DNA of 64,000 bases from Pseudomonas sp. LB-090624. GTDB lineage: Bacteria; Pseudomonadota; Gammaproteobacteria; Pseudomonadales; Pseudomonadaceae. How positions within the stretch are numbered: position 1 is the stretch's first letter; the number at the start of each line of letters is the position of its first letter. The notes under the pieces were generated by a model. That model worked only from the letters and a program-made list of their open reading frames with translations. It made no database searches and was not told where the DNA came from. The stretch spans positions 62,001-126,000 of the forward strand of contig NZ_QJRL01000012.1 in NCBI RefSeq assembly GCF_003205205.1, given 5' to 3'. Positions 45,021 through 53,890 of this stretch are shown piece after piece. The position numbers were made by a program, and so were the translations under genes.

Positions 45021-46055
45021 ATGCTGTATTCGCTTCAGGCACTGCGGGCGTTCGCCGCCTGGGTGGTGGTCTGCCACCACTTCATGCAGATCTTCTTCGA
45101 CTTCCACGCCACCGGCCCTATCGGCCAGCTGCTCACCGACCGCGGTGCGGTCGGCGTCGACATCTTCTTCGTCATCAGTGGGCTGGTCATCTACCTGTCG
45201 ACCCGCGACAAGGCGATCGAGCCGCGTCAGTTCCTGCTCAACCGCGTTCTGCGCATCGTTCCGGCTTACTGGTTCTACACAGCGCTGATGAGCATACTGT
45301 TGCTGGCCTTCAGCCAATGGATGCCGCATCAGGAATTCACCTGGCACCATCTGTTGCTGTCGCTGGTCTTCGTCCCGGCGGAGAACCCCGGTGGGTATGG
45401 CCTTTACCCGACGCTGAACGTGGGCTGGACGCTGAACTTCGAAATGTTCTTCTACCTGCTGTTCGGCCTGGCGTTTCTGGTGCGTCAGCGGCACCACCTG
45501 CTGCTGGTCACTGCCGCGCTGCTATTGGTCAGCGAGGTGCTGGGGCGGCTGGGTGTGCTCAGCCGTTTCTACAACAACGACATCATCTATGAGTTCCTGC
45601 TCGGCATCGGTTTGGGCGTGCTGTATCGCCGTGGGCTGATCCGTGAGGGCCGCGGGTTGCCGCTGCTGGTGCTGGTGGTGGCAGGCCTGGCCATCTACCA
45701 CCTGGATGCGTCGCAGCGGCTGCTGCACTGGGGCGTGCCGAGCGCGATGATCGTGCTGGCGTTCATTGCCCTGGAGCCGTGGTTCAAGGGCAACCGGTTG
45801 CTCAAGGCGCTGGGTGATTGCTCTTACTCGGTGTACCTGATCCATGTGCTGGTGCTGTATGCCGGCTGGTTCGCCAGCCAGCGCCTGCACCTGAATCCCT
45901 ACCTGGTGTTCGCGCTGTGCGTGCCGTCCATTGGACTAATGTCGTGGTTCAGCTACCGCTGGCTGGAGCGCGGCCTGTACCGGCGCATGCAAGCCTGGCT
46001 GGCGGCGCCGCGGGAGCCGGCGGCGGAATATGCGCTTTCCCGAGTCAAATACTAG
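45021..46055 (+). CDS. Membrane acyltransferase (OafA/Acyltransferase-3 family)
   Basis: A 344-residue inner-membrane protein with about ten transmembrane helices. The family start LQALRAFAAWVVVCHHF holds the conserved His pair, and GAVGVDIFFVISGLVIYLSTR and NRVLRIVPAYWFYT are the standard second and third motifs. Such enzymes transfer acetyl or other acyl groups to sugars of exported polysaccharides or lipids. I chose ATG 45021, which starts the family motif and has AGGG six bases upstream. It is a lone gene, so the acceptor cannot be inferred. Confidence 0.88.
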   Translation: MLYSLQALRAFAAWVVVCHHFMQIFFDFHATGPIGQLLTDRGAVGVDIFFVISGLVIYLSTRDKAIEPRQFLLNRVLRIVPAYWFYTALMSILLLAFSQWMPHQEFTWHHLLLSLVFVPAENPGGYGLYPTLNVGWTLNFEMFFYLLFGLAFLVRQRHHLLLVTAALLLVSEVLGRLGVLSRFYNNDIIYEFLLGIGLGVLYRRGLIREGRGLPLLVLVVAGLAIYHLDASQRLLHWGVPSAMIVLAFIALEPWFKGNRLLKALGDCSYSVYLIHVLVLYAGWFASQRLHLNPYLVFALCVPSIGLMSWFSYRWLERGLYRRMQAWLAAPREPAAEYALSRVKY

Positions 46056-46104
46056 GACTTTGTTCAAGGGCCGGGTTGGCGTACACTTGGCGGCAAGTCT
46101 GTGA

Positions 46105-46698
<594 letters not shown>

Positions 46699-46743
46699 GT
46701 TGAAGGCGTCTCCCTTAGCAACAAAGTGTTACGGTTTCAACCC

Positions 46744-46781
46744 CTGCGACAACAGGTCGCAGCCCGTAATCAAAGGGCTGC
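46744..46781 (+). promoter_or_regulatory. Overlapping hairpins in the leader of the copper-delivery operon
   Basis: CTGCGAC-AACAG-GTCGCAG (46744-46762) and GCAGCCC-GTAATCAAA-GGGCTGC (46759-46781) share the bases GCAG, so only one can form fully at a time. This resembles a two-state leader. It lies in the roughly 195-base gap ahead of the SCO1 gene. Confidence 0.45.
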
Positions 46782-46847
46782 AGGCCATCACCGCCTTGGT
46801 CGGGTAGAACCCCTCTGGGTGTCATGCCAGAATGCCCCGGTTTTTCG

Positions 46848-46870
46848 GCCGGCCCATCCCGAGGGCCGGC
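46848..46870 (+). promoter_or_regulatory. GC-rich hairpin just ahead of the SCO1 gene
   Basis: GCCGGCCC-ATCCCGA-GGGCCGGC, an eight-base-pair stem 24 bases before the ATG, close to the ribosome site. It may affect translation. No T tract follows, so termination is unlikely. Confidence 0.45.
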
Positions 46871-46894
46871 ACCTTCCCTGTAAAGGATGGTTTC

Positions 46895-47503
46895 ATGAAT
46901 GATCTATATAGCCGGCGGGCAGTAGTCGCCGGCATGGGCGTTCTCGGGCTTGGTCTGCTTGCAGGCTGCAGCCCGGCCCGGGGGCTCGAGTTCAAGTACG
47001 GCAAGAACATGAGCAACGAAATCCTCGGGCGCAAGTTCAGCCTCAAGGACCCGCAAGGCAACGTGCGCACCCTGTCGAGCTTCTACGGCAGCATGCCGAT
47101 GATCTTCTTCGGCTTCACCCAGTGCCCAGCGGTTTGCCCCACCACCCTCGCGCGTGCGGCGCAGATCCGCAAGACCCTGCGTGGCCGTGATCGCGACCTG
47201 TTCCAGGTGGTGTTCATCACCCTGGACCCGGAGCGCGACACCCCCGAGGTGCTGGATGCCTACGTCAAGGCCTTCGACCCGACGTTCATCGCGCTGACCG
47301 GTACACCGGAAGAAATTGCCGCGGTAGCCAAGGAATTCAAGGTGTTCTACGAGAAAGTCCCAGCCGGGGACACCTATACCATTTCTCATTCGTCCACCAG
47401 CTACGTCTACGATACACGTGGCACCCTGCGCCTGAGCCTGGGCCATTCCCTGAACGCCAAGGAATGCGCCGAAGACCTGGTCACCCTGATGGAGATTTGC
47501 TGA
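46895..47503 (+). CDS. SCO1/SenC-family copper chaperone lipoprotein
   Basis: A 202-residue thioredoxin-fold lipoprotein. The lipobox LLAGC follows a hydrophobic signal (VAGMGVLGLGLLAG). The copper-binding cysteines are in FTQCPAVCPTT (C-x3-C) and the histidine in TISHSSTSYVYD. SCO proteins help load the CuA site of cytochrome c oxidase. ATG 46895 has an AAGGA ribosome site and gives the signal peptide. The next gene, a PCuAC copper protein, begins at the base after its stop, so the pair works together in periplasmic copper delivery. Confidence 0.93.
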   Translation: MNDLYSRRAVVAGMGVLGLGLLAGCSPARGLEFKYGKNMSNEILGRKFSLKDPQGNVRTLSSFYGSMPMIFFGFTQCPAVCPTTLARAAQIRKTLRGRDRDLFQVVFITLDPERDTPEVLDAYVKAFDPTFIALTGTPEEIAAVAKEFKVFYEKVPAGDTYTISHSSTSYVYDTRGTLRLSLGHSLNAKECAEDLVTLMEIC

Positions 47504-47986
47504 ATGTCGATGCTACCGATCAAGCGCGGTCTGGCTGCCCTGGTCCTGGTGGGCCTGGCGCTCCCTGCCTTTGCCCAGACTACCGTAAGCGACGCCTGGG
47601 TACGTGCCAGCGTGCCGCACCAGCAGTCCACCGGTGCGTTCATGACGCTGACCGCCAGCAGCGACAGCAAGCTGGTAAGCGTGGCGTCGCCCGTGGCCAA
47701 GACCGTGCAGGTGCATGAAATGACCATGAACGGTGACGTCATGGGCATGCGTGAAGTGAAAGCCGTCCAGCTGCCAGCTGGCAAGGCCGTGACCCTGGAC
47801 CCGAATGGCCTGCATGTCATGCTGATGGGCTTGGCCAACCAGGTGAAGGAAGGCGAGAAAGTGCCGCTGACCCTGACCATCGAAGATGCCAAGGGCGCCC
47901 AGGAAACCCTGGATGTGCAGGCCGAAGTGCGCGCGCTCAATGCCGAAGCGGGTGCCGGGCATGACCACATGCACATGAATCACTGA
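47504..47986 (+). CDS. Periplasmic copper chaperone PCu(A)C
   Basis: A 160-residue exported protein with the H-M-x10-M-x21-H-x-M type copper motif (VHEMTMNGDVMGM, then GLHVMLMGL). A signal peptide ends ALPAFA-Q. A His/Met-rich tail (HDHMHMNH) adds a second copper-binding site. PCuAC proteins hand Cu(I) to SCO or directly to CuA in cytochrome oxidase, in keeping with the SCO1 gene immediately upstream. Translation is coupled: ATG follows the SCO1 stop without a gap. Confidence 0.93.
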   Translation: MSMLPIKRGLAALVLVGLALPAFAQTTVSDAWVRASVPHQQSTGAFMTLTASSDSKLVSVASPVAKTVQVHEMTMNGDVMGMREVKAVQLPAGKAVTLDPNGLHVMLMGLANQVKEGEKVPLTLTIEDAKGAQETLDVQAEVRALNAEAGAGHDHMHMNH

Positions 47987-48001
47987 CAGGCTGGAAACGT
48001 T

Positions 48002-48020
48002 GGGGCTGCACAGCAGCCCC
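48002..48020. terminator. Hairpin between convergent genes
   Basis: GGGGCTGC-ACA-GCAGCCCC, an eight-base-pair stem 15 bases past the PCuAC stop and eight bases from the end of the convergent 75-residue gene. It matches the hairpin after metH. Confidence 0.6.
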
Positions 48021-48028
48021 CGTCTCGC

Positions 48029-48256
48029 TCAGCTGCGAAACCTGGGCAGCGGCTTGTCGAGGGTCAGCGAGGTCAAGGTCTTGCGAACCTGTGCCTCATC
48101 GGCCTCCAGGGCCTTGAGGCTTGCGCGGATCTTGCCGGCGGCGGGCATGTCGCCCTGCCGGTCGATCCAGTCGGCAATCTCCTTGCAGGCACTGCTCAGG
48201 CAGGCCTGGCGCTGGTTCATCAGCGACAGGAGGGTGGTGAGCTCTCTTTCGGACAT
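48029..48256 (-). CDS. Hypothetical helical protein, 75 residues
   Basis: A small soluble protein predicted to be all helix (SERELTTLLSLMNQRQACLSSACKEIADWIDRQ, then KIRASLKALEADEAQVRKTL), possibly a three-helix bundle. ATG 48256 has AGGATCC upstream; the frame remains open for a long way but lacks support and overlaps the AraC gene. I do not recognise the family. It is a stand-alone gene between the copper pair and the AraC regulator. Confidence 0.65.
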   Translation of the reverse strand: MSERELTTLLSLMNQRQACLSSACKEIADWIDRQGDMPAAGKIRASLKALEADEAQVRKTLTSLTLDKPLPRFRS

Positions 48257-48324
48257 GGCAGGATCCTCCATTTCAGCCATCTCAGTGTAGCAGAGGGATG
48301 GTGTAGCCCTGCTTGTGGTTGCCG

Positions 48325-49227
48325 TCAGGATTCGACGGCACATGCGGGATCCGCTGCAACTGGCGTTGAGATTGTGAGTAGCCGGGTGGCCACGTTTGGG
48401 CTGACGCAGGCTTGCCGATAGGCCCCCGGTGAAACCCCGTAAGCCTGCTTGAATTGCCGGCTCAAATGGCTCTGGTCGGCGAAACCCAGGGCGAACGCCA
48501 CTTCTGAAGCCACCCGCCCGCTCTTCAGCATTTCCCGCGCGCGCGCCAGGCGGCGCTGCTTCAGCCAAGCGTGCGGCGGCAGGCCTGTCGCCTGTCGAAA
48601 CACCCGGGCGAAGTGGAACGGCGACAGGTTGACTGCTGCCGCCAGCGCTTCCAGTGAGGGCGGGTCTGCCAGTTGGCTTTCCAACAGTTCGCGGGCGCGG
48701 GCCACGGCCAGGGGTTCTTGACCAGGGGCCGAAGGCTCGGCGCATTGCCCGTGCCGTTGCACCAGGGCCAGCACCGCCTGGCGCCAGGCGGTCTGCTGCT
48801 GCAAGGCACTGGCGCCGGCCTCGGACAGCTGATGCAGCTGGCTGAAGGCGATAGCCAGGGCCGGGTCGTGGATCACGCTGTCCTTGAAGCTCGGCATGCC
48901 GTGGCGGCCAAGCTCCAGTTCGTCCAGCACCCCGGTGACCCGCTCGTGCTCAGGATAGAAGCCGCGGTAGCGCCAGCCCGCTTCGTGGGCAGTGGCGCCA
49001 GTGTGCAGCTCGTCCGGGTTGATCAGTACCATGCTGCCGACCGGCGCCAGGTGCTCGCTGCCACGATGCCAGAAGCGCTGGGCGCCGGACTCGATCACGG
49101 TGAATACAAAGCCTTCGTGCACATGTGGGGCGAAGCGCTGCTGGAAATACCGCGCGTGCAGCATCTCGACGTCGCCCAGGGCTGGCGCCTGCCACAGGTG
49201 TGTCTGCTCGCGCAGGGGCGTGGTCAT
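48325..49227 (-). CDS. AraC-family regulator of the azlCD operon
   Basis: A 300-residue regulator. The N-terminal cupin-type sensing domain (residues 30-110, with PHVHEGFVFTVIESG) is followed by the C-terminal double helix-turn-helix (LEALAAAVNLSPFHFARVFRQATGLPPHAWLKQRRL, then VASEVAFALGFADQSHLSRQFKQAYGVSPGAYR). Its start overlaps the azlD stop by four bases, so it is the last gene of azlC-azlD-araC and probably regulates that operon in response to the exported amino acid. The C-terminal 30 residues after the HTH are an unusual tail. Confidence 0.92.
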   Translation of the reverse strand: MTTPLREQTHLWQAPALGDVEMLHARYFQQRFAPHVHEGFVFTVIESGAQRFWHRGSEHLAPVGSMVLINPDELHTGATAHEAGWRYRGFYPEHERVTGVLDELELGRHGMPSFKDSVIHDPALAIAFSQLHQLSEAGASALQQQTAWRQAVLALVQRHGQCAEPSAPGQEPLAVARARELLESQLADPPSLEALAAAVNLSPFHFARVFRQATGLPPHAWLKQRRLARAREMLKSGRVASEVAFALGFADQSHLSRQFKQAYGVSPGAYRQACVSPNVATRLLTISTPVAADPACAVES

Positions 49228-49538
49228 GCCAGCCAGCTGCGCAGGATGAAAAAGATCAACATGCTCACCAGCATGCTCAGCAACACGCTACGGGTCAACA
49301 ACACCAGGGCGATGGCCACCAGCGAGCCCAGCAGGTAAGGGTTGAGCAGGCTCAGGTTGAGCTGGTGCTCGGGCATGAAGATGATCGGGCCGCAGATGGC
49401 AGTGAGCATCCCCGGTACGGCAAAGCCGAGGAACTGCCGGGCGTTGGAGCTCAGGCGCAAGGGCAGGCGTGGTTCCAGAAAGGCATAGCGGTTGAGGAAC
49501 ACGATGGCGCCCATGGCGAAAATCAGGATCCAGGTCAT
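49224..49538 (-). CDS. azlD: AzlD-type branched-chain amino acid exporter subunit
   Basis: A 104-residue membrane protein with four predicted helices and the AzlD pattern (AMGAIVFLNRYAFLEPRLPLRLSSNARQFLGFAVPGMLTA). It pairs with AzlC to export branched-chain or related amino acids. ATG 49538 overlaps the azlC stop by four bases. The araC-type regulator overlaps its end. Confidence 0.92.
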   Translation of the reverse strand: MTWILIFAMGAIVFLNRYAFLEPRLPLRLSSNARQFLGFAVPGMLTAICGPIIFMPEHQLNLSLLNPYLLGSLVAIALVLLTRSVLLSMLVSMLIFFILRSWLA

Positions 49539-50227
49539 GTGCGGGCTCCGGCAAATTTCTGGCAGATGAAGCCGGCGCTCATGCCCAGCAGGCCTGCGGC
49601 GACCAGGGCGGTCTCCCAGTGCCAATAGCTGAACAGTACCGAACTGAACAACGACACGGCCACGCACACAACGGTGGCCAGGTTACGCACCAGTGGGGCG
49701 ATGAGGGCGACGAAGGTGGCGACGATAGAGAAGTCCAGGCCGAACTGGTCCAGGTGCGGAATGCTCTGGCCCAGCAGGATGCCGGCAAGGGTAAACAGGT
49801 TCCAGGCGACGTAGAAGGTCAGGCCCACCCCCAAGGCGTACCAGCGGTTGAACTGCTGCTGGTCGTACTGGCTGGTCAGGGCGAAGAATTCGTCGGTCAG
49901 CAGAAAGCCCAGGCCCAAGCGCCAGCGCAGCGGCTGGCTGGACAGTACCGGGCGCATCGACAGGCCATAGAGTAGGTGCTGCGAGGTCAGCAGCAGGGTG
50001 GTGAGCAGGATCGATGCCAGGTTGGCACCACCCTTGAGCATGCCGATGGCGACCAGTTGCGCGGCGCCGGCAAAGACGATGGCCGACAGCCCTTGACCCT
50101 GCCAGGCGCTAAGGTTGGCCTCGATGGCCATGGAGCCGGCCAGCAAGCCCCAGGGGGCGACGGCCAGGGACAGCGGGAGAATGGCGATGGCGCCGTGGAG
50201 AAAGGCTTGGCGGGCGACGTGGGGCAT
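49535..50227 (-). CDS. azlC: AzlC-type branched-chain amino acid exporter subunit
   Basis: A 230-residue inner-membrane protein with the AzlC pattern: AILPLSLAVAPWGLLAGSMAIEANLS, FAGAAQLVAIGML, LTSQHLLYGLSMRP and LTDEFFALTS. It forms the large subunit of the AzlCD exporter (LIV-E family) and is the first gene of the azlC-azlD-araC operon. A 129-base gap separates it from the Sel1-like gene on the same strand. Confidence 0.94.
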   Translation of the reverse strand: MPHVARQAFLHGAIAILPLSLAVAPWGLLAGSMAIEANLSAWQGQGLSAIVFAGAAQLVAIGMLKGGANLASILLTTLLLTSQHLLYGLSMRPVLSSQPLRWRLGLGFLLTDEFFALTSQYDQQQFNRWYALGVGLTFYVAWNLFTLAGILLGQSIPHLDQFGLDFSIVATFVALIAPLVRNLATVVCVAVSLFSSVLFSYWHWETALVAAGLLGMSAGFICQKFAGART

Positions 50228-50356
50228 GATGGCTGCAGTACGTTTAGGTGGCAGGCCAGCATGCCAGACGGGTGGGCGTGTGGCTTGAACGATCTTGCTC
50301 TCAAGTCATGTACGTGGTCTGCACGAGGCAGTTCAACCTGTGTGTCCAGGCGAAGC

Positions 50357-51058
50357 TCAGGGGTGACTGCTCAGGTGCTGCTGCGCCGTCACGCAGCCGT
50401 TGATCTCCACGGCCTTCTGCAGCAGGCTCAGGCGGTGCTGTGGGTCGAGGTCGCCGAGCAGCCGGTACACTTCGGCCTGGTAGTCGCGCTGACGCCCCCA
50501 GAGCATTTCCAGCCCTTGCGGGCGGCTGCGGTTGCAGGCCAGGCGGGTGGCCGGTTGCGGATAGTAGGGGGCGTAGACCGTGGCCATGCTGGGAATGGCC
50601 TCCAGCGCTGCGCGGTACTCGCTGCTGGCGTTGTAGGGCCTGCACCAGGTAGCGATGGCGGGCGCCGGTGCGGCAAAGCCTTGCTGAAGGCTGGCTTGGA
50701 GCAACGGGCAGGCGGCCTCCGGAATTTGCGCAGCTGGCAGATAGGTCATGTAGTACAGCGCCAGGCGGTACTGTGCGACCGGGTGGCCGAGCTCGACCGA
50801 TTTTTTCAGCAGGGCAACCGCTGTCGGCAGGGTATGCGCCAGGGCCTGCCCTTGGCGGCTGAGCTCGGGGTCGCCGCCGATGGCAGTGCGCAGCGTGCTG
50901 GCGCCATCATCCTGGTTGTCGGCCTGCTCCAGCAGGGGCAGGGCCTGACGGTAGAGCAGGTCGGCATGAGGGTCGATGCTCACCTCCAGCGCGTGCGCAG
51001 CCAGCGGCATCAGGGCGATCAGCAATGGGGGCAGGCGTCGCACCAGGCTCACAGGCAC
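50357..51058 (-). CDS. Exported protein with Sel1/TPR-like repeats
   Basis: A roughly 233-residue protein with an N-terminal signal peptide (LLIALMPLAAHALE). Two helical repeats of Sel1 type are visible (TAVALLKKSVELGHPVAQYRLALYYM and QAEVYRLLGDLDPQHRLSLLQKAVE), so it is probably a periplasmic protein-protein interaction module. The start is a GTG at 51058 or, with a four-base overlap onto a 17-codon frame, GTG 51052. No enzyme motif is seen. Neighbours give no clear role. Confidence 0.7.
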   Translation of the reverse strand: MPVSLVRRLPPLLIALMPLAAHALEVSIDPHADLLYRQALPLLEQADNQDDGASTLRTAIGGDPELSRQGQALAHTLPTAVALLKKSVELGHPVAQYRLALYYMTYLPAAQIPEAACPLLQASLQQGFAAPAPAIATWCRPYNASSEYRAALEAIPSMATVYAPYYPQPATRLACNRSRPQGLEMLWGRQRDYQAEVYRLLGDLDPQHRLSLLQKAVEINGCVTAQQHLSSHP

Positions 51059-51190
51059 ACCCCGTTGATGGCCAGGTGCAGATGGACGGCTTCGATGTTC
51101 ATGGCGGTCAAGCGTGCGCCTCGGGCAGATCGGAACGACGACGTATTCTAGCCACCCAAGGGCCCTGCCCGGAAGACCATCCGACGATTG

Positions 51191-52273
51191 TCAGGCCAGC
51201 CTGATTGGCGTGACCTTGCGCTGGCCTTGTTTTTCCTGGGCCAGGCCTAGCTTGGCGGTGATCACCTTGGCCAATGCATTGTTGCCCAGGTCGTTGAGGT
51301 GCAGGCGGTCGATGAACAGGTCGGCACCGAACACTGGCGAGCTGTTGAGCATGCAGTTCATGTCGTAGCAGGGCACGGGGTCGGCCTGGTTCTTGATGCG
51401 GCGGAAAAACGCCGAGTGCAACTGGCTGTCGAAAGCGCCGTCCAGCAGCCGGTCGAAGTTCGCCGGTTTTCGCTCCAGCGCGGCCAGCATGGCCTGCTCG
51501 CCAGCGGGCAGGGTGTCCCGGCACCAGGGGAGCAACGGTTGCAGGATGAAGGTGAGGGTGGCGTGGCTGTCGGCCAGCAGCCGCTCCCATTGGCGCAAGG
51601 TGCGGCCAATGTTGTCGGCGGCACGGGCCAGGCGTTTTTCCGGGGACGACAGGGGCCAGCTGGCCGGGGCTTCGACTGCAGGGCTGGCCAAGGCCTGGGC
51701 GATGCGCCGCCACAGCGACTGCCGACGGGGTACAGCAGCGGGCTGCATGCCTTCGCTGAAGCTGTTGAGATAATCCTGGTAAGCCTGGGCGTATTGCGGG
51801 TCGCCAGCGCTGGCGAGCACTTCGCTCAGGGCTTCGTGAGCCAGGCTGTTGAGGCCGCTGAGCACCACCACATGCCCCAACTGGCCAAGGCGATGCTGGT
51901 GGGTGAGGAACATCAGCAGCTCTTGGCTGGCATTGAGCCCGCAGCCGGCCAGGCTCAGCCAGACTTCGCCGGTGAGCATCGACAGGTGCGAGGCCACGGT
52001 GTGCTCGTCGGAGCTGGCGCCGATGCCCAGGGCCGTGGAACCGCCGACCAGCAGGTTGATCCGCGAGGCGCCGCCACGTTCGGCCGGCGAAAAGCGCTTG
52101 CCGGCGCAATGGCTGTAGCGCAGGCCCAGGGCATCGGTATTGATGGTGCCCGAGCGGTAGCCGGTTTCGTGCACATGCACGGTATGTGGGGCACGGCGGC
52201 TACCCAGCAGCAGGAAACGCTGGTAGTCCTGTTGCAACGGCGAAGGAAGCGGGCTTGTGTCAGTCGCGGTCAT
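51191..52273 (-). CDS. SGNH/GDSL-type hydrolase-like protein
   Basis: A 360-residue soluble protein. The nucleophile block is VGGSTALGIG, preceded by the family's NTDALGLR strand, and the catalytic Asp-His pair is in DRLHLNDLGN near the C-terminus, as in SGNH hydrolases; a Gly in LAGCGLN may be block II. The substrate cannot be told. An AGGAG ribosome site precedes the ATG at 52273. It is third in an operon after a YqcI/YcgG protein and a LysE-type exporter, with only 39 bases after the exporter stop, so it probably acts on the same metabolite. Confidence 0.75.
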   Translation of the reverse strand: MTATDTSPLPSPLQQDYQRFLLLGSRRAPHTVHVHETGYRSGTINTDALGLRYSHCAGKRFSPAERGGASRINLLVGGSTALGIGASSDEHTVASHLSMLTGEVWLSLAGCGLNASQELLMFLTHQHRLGQLGHVVVLSGLNSLAHEALSEVLASAGDPQYAQAYQDYLNSFSEGMQPAAVPRRQSLWRRIAQALASPAVEAPASWPLSSPEKRLARAADNIGRTLRQWERLLADSHATLTFILQPLLPWCRDTLPAGEQAMLAALERKPANFDRLLDGAFDSQLHSAFFRRIKNQADPVPCYDMNCMLNSSPVFGADLFIDRLHLNDLGNNALAKVITAKLGLAQEKQGQRKVTPIRLA

Positions 52274-52312
52274 GCTCTCTCCTGCGGTTGCGTCGTCTGC
52301 TGCGCATGGGTT

Positions 52313-52939
52313 TCAGGCCGTCAGTTCCTTGAAGTTGTACAGCAGGCCGCCGGCAGCGATCAGCAGCAGGGCGACCCCCGAGGCCAGGCTGATGAAGCGG
52401 TTGCTGCGTTGCGATGCGATCTTGCCGATGGCGAAGATGTACAGGCTGAGCACGGCGAAATCGATGGCCACCCACAGCAGCGACAGCACGACCATGCTCT
52501 TGCCGAACGACTCGGTGATCTGGATGAACTGAGGGAAGAAGGCGATGAAGAAAATGATGTCCTTGGGGTTGGAAATGCCCACCATGAAGCCTTGCAGCAG
52601 CCCGCCACGGGTGGGTTTGGCAGCGTCGCTGGTGGCCTCTGACGCAGGTGCCTGCAGGGCGTCCTTCAATGTGCCCACGGCGATGTAGCCGATGAACAGG
52701 CAGCCAAGCAGGCTCATGATGCTGAGCCAGGCCTTGTCGATGGCCGCGCTGGTGAGGATGATCCAGGCCGCCGCGCCGATGAGCACCAGTGACGCCCAGT
52801 TGGTGCCGACGGCGGTGAACATGGCCTTGCGTGAGCCAGAGGCGGCCGCTGTATTGACGATTAGCGCCACCACCGGGCCGGGGGTAGCGATCAGCAGCAG
52901 GACAGTAAGGGCGTAGGTGGCGGTGAGTGCGGTATTCAC
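52313..52939 (-). CDS. LysE/RhtB-family amino acid exporter
   Basis: A 208-residue inner-membrane protein with about six helices and the LysE-family motif ATPGPVVALIVNTAAASGSRKAM at the start, and ISNPKDIIFFIAFFPQF in the middle. Members export amino acids or close analogues. The start is GTG 52939, just two bases after the stop of the YqcI/YcgG gene, so translation is coupled. Placement between a putative N-oxygenase and a hydrolase suggests it exports an amino-acid-derived product. Confidence 0.9.
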   Translation of the reverse strand: MNTALTATYALTVLLLIATPGPVVALIVNTAAASGSRKAMFTAVGTNWASLVLIGAAAWIILTSAAIDKAWLSIMSLLGCLFIGYIAVGTLKDALQAPASEATSDAAKPTRGGLLQGFMVGISNPKDIIFFIAFFPQFIQITESFGKSMVVLSLLWVAIDFAVLSLYIFAIGKIASQRSNRFISLASGVALLLIAAGGLLYNFKELTA

Positions 52940-52941
52940 GG

Positions 52942-53730
52942 TCAGTTCTCGATCTGTATGTCGGGTGTCGCCTGATGTGCGGCATGGGCATGGAACGGGC
53001 AGCGGGACGGGTTGAGCGAGCCTGCTTCCTGCAGTTGATACTGCTTCCACTCGAAGTTGTCGGTATCGCCAAAGGCGCCAAGCGTGTCGGGCACCACGCC
53101 GTCGTTGTAGTGGTGCACGCGCTCGCGAATGCGGGCGCGAATTCGCCGGCCACTTTCGCTGTCGGCGTTGGCGACTTCGTCGAAGTTTTCCCTTGGGTTG
53201 ATGACGAAGGTGATGTGCTGGCCCAGGTTGCGGCTTTTCATGTGCTGATGGCCGGGAAAATTCATGTTGATGAACAGTGGCATGCCGGCATAGCAGAACG
53301 ACCAGGCGTTATCCTCGGGGTCGGTCGGGATACCCTGCGGCCAAGGGTGGGGGTCGCGTGCATGCACGCCGCGCAGCACCTTCCAGGCCAGTGCCTGTTG
53401 CTCAGCCAGATTGCTGGCGGTGGCTGTCTCGAGGAACACCACCAGCGGGCTGCCGATGCGCTGCTTGGGTGTGATGGGGGCGACGGTGCGCACATAATCG
53501 GCCAGGCCTTGGGCGATATCGTCAGCCAGTTGTTCGGCGCGGGCGAAGAGGATGTGGCAGGTTTCACCGTTAACCGCCTTGCGGCCAAACAAGCAGGGAA
53601 ACTCAGGGTTGGCGAGGACACTGCGAAAATGTTCTACAGTCTTGTAAGTCCAGTGTTGCGTGTTGTATCCATGTTCAGCGGCGAGCTCTAGCGCATCCAG
53701 GCGATAGCAATTTCCATATCCCGTAAACAT
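52942..53730 (-). CDS. YqcI/YcgG family protein, putative heme-dependent oxygenase
   Basis: A 262-residue cytoplasmic protein with the YqcI/YcgG pattern: FPCLFGRKAVNGETCHILF, PLVVFLETATASNLAEQQALAWKVL, SFCYAGMPLFINMNFPGHQHMKSRNLG, FVINPRENFDEV. Characterised relatives, such as GntA of the guanitoxin pathway, are heme enzymes that hydroxylate nitrogen of arginine-type amino acids; that substrate is not implied here. The family also ends in a short CPFH-containing segment, as seen (SRCPFHAHAAHQ). It is the first gene of an operon with an exporter and an SGNH hydrolase, and is divergent from a GcvA-like regulator. Confidence 0.8.
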   Translation of the reverse strand: MFTGYGNCYRLDALELAAEHGYNTQHWTYKTVEHFRSVLANPEFPCLFGRKAVNGETCHILFARAEQLADDIAQGLADYVRTVAPITPKQRIGSPLVVFLETATASNLAEQQALAWKVLRGVHARDPHPWPQGIPTDPEDNAWSFCYAGMPLFINMNFPGHQHMKSRNLGQHITFVINPRENFDEVANADSESGRRIRARIRERVHHYNDGVVPDTLGAFGDTDNFEWKQYQLQEAGSLNPSRCPFHAHAAHQATPDIQIEN

Positions 53731-53890
53731 GATTTCCCCAGGCGTTGAATTAAGTGAACGTTCCAGTCATATGCAGGCAGGATCTTGGATATGTTTATTA
53801 TTTACCTGCATTTTCCGGAACACACTTGACGTTGTAAAACGCGTGGAACTATGACCTACTATTAGTCTTGCTCATGCTCGGGATGTCGCG

